In this document: piece by piece, positions 5,075-5,307 of the stretch
Layout of the letters: each line of letters starts with the position of its first letter
Numbering within the stretch: the first letter of the stretch is position 1
Source of the DNA: Candidatus Profundicultor aquiphilus
Lineage (GTDB): Bacteria > Atribacterota > Atribacteria > Atribacterales > Caldatribacteriaceae
Assembly (NCBI GenBank): GCA_013314795.1
Contig: JABUEZ010000163.1
Span: 1-5,307, forward strand
Length of the DNA stretch: 5,307 nt
Reading direction: 5' to 3'
Made by a program: the position numbers and the translations under genes
The notes under the pieces: model-generated
Databases searched by the model: none
Seen by the model: only the letters and a program-made list of their open reading frames with translations
Told to the model about the DNA's origin: nothing

Positions 5075-5307
5075 GTGATTGTTCTTGAAGCAAAGGGTAT
5101 TAAAAAGCATTTTGGGGGAGTTATTGCGCTCTCCAACGGGAATTTACAGTGTCGACAGGGAAAGATCACCGGCCTCCTTGGAGCCAATGGCTCGGGGAAA
5201 AGTACCCTTTCCAAAATTATCGCTGGCGTCTACCGGGCTGATGCCGGTGAGATTCGATATAATGGCAAAGTGGTACACTATAGAAACCCCAACGAAGCTC
5301 GTCGGGA
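5075..5307 (+). CDS. sugar ABC transporter ATP-binding protein, N-terminal part (RbsA/MglA/XylG type; 3' end outside window)
   Basis: The first 77 residues of an ABC ATPase are visible before the window ends. The start is taken as GTG 5075 (MIVLEAKGIKKHFGGVIALS), with AAAGGTGA (5058-5065) nine bases upstream; another in-frame GTG at 5066 directly abuts that site and is less likely. The sequence begins in the usual way for the family: an aromatic at F13 in the A-loop region, then GKITGLLGANGSGKSTL with the Walker A motif GANGSGKST at residues 36-44, then IIAGVYRADAGEIRYNGK. The VYRADAGEIRYNGK segment is typical of sugar importers with a fused double ATPase of about 500 residues. The downstream Q-loop, signature and Walker B motifs are beyond the window. 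It should power uptake of the sugar bound by the preceding protein, together with a permease expected further downstream. The function is clear, but the double-ATPase form is inference. Confidence 0.92.
   Translation, partial: MIVLEAKGIKKHFGGVIALSNGNLQCRQGKITGLLGANGSGKSTLSKIIAGVYRADAGEIRYNGKVVHYRNPNEARR

Overview
The window is bacterial. It is gene-dense, has roughly balanced base composition, strong GGAGG-type Shine-Dalgarno sites, two GTG starts and purine-rich coding strands. A GntR-type regulator followed by a ribose-type sugar ABC transporter, next to a CHASE4-like/GGDEF sensor and a YghO-like acetyltransferase, would fit a fermentative, possibly thermophilic anaerobe (Atribacterota, Thermotogota or a deep Firmicutes lineage). 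That placement is a guess from gene style, not from a marker gene.

Left part (1-1212): The first 671 bases hold the 3' part of a GNAT-family acetyltransferase on the + strand. It converges on a small minus-strand gene (719-1085) that is intact at both ends but split by one extra base in an A5 run. Removing that base gives a continuous 121-residue protein with a good ribosome binding site. A minus-strand hairpin followed by five T's lies in the 47-base gap between the two stop codons. Between the small gene and the next gene upstream on the minus strand is a 127-base spacer with a 9-bp inverted repeat and little else.

Middle part (1213-2989): A complete membrane-bound diguanylate cyclase (CHASE4-like sensor, HAMP, GGDEF) is read on the minus strand. 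It is separated by about 320 bases from a divergently read regulator gene. This spacer holds a minus-strand extended -10 promoter for the cyclase and a + strand promoter with a perfect TTGACA box for the regulator. Just after that promoter is a 10-bp direct repeat that looks like an operator or a set of alternative -10 boxes. Two very small ORFs precede the regulator, and the second overlaps its start codon as ATGA.

Right part (2990-5307): A GntR/HutC-subfamily regulator with a UTRA sensor domain is followed by a secreted type-1 periplasmic sugar-binding protein and the 5' end of its ABC ATPase (RbsA/MglA type). The order regulator, binding protein, ATPase suggests a sugar-induced import operon whose permease lies beyond the window. 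Two perfect 12-bp inverted repeats mark its joints. One lies between regulator and binding protein (possible operator or leader hairpin). The other lies between binding protein and ATPase (probable mRNA-stabilising hairpin that keeps binding-protein levels high). An 11-base repeat containing a Shine-Dalgarno sequence lies 69 bases upstream of the real one, with no usable start codon behind it.

No mobile element, CRISPR array, tRNA or rRNA was seen. The most unusual items are the frameshifted 121-residue gene, the repeat architecture in front of the regulator, and the structured leader of the binding-protein gene.
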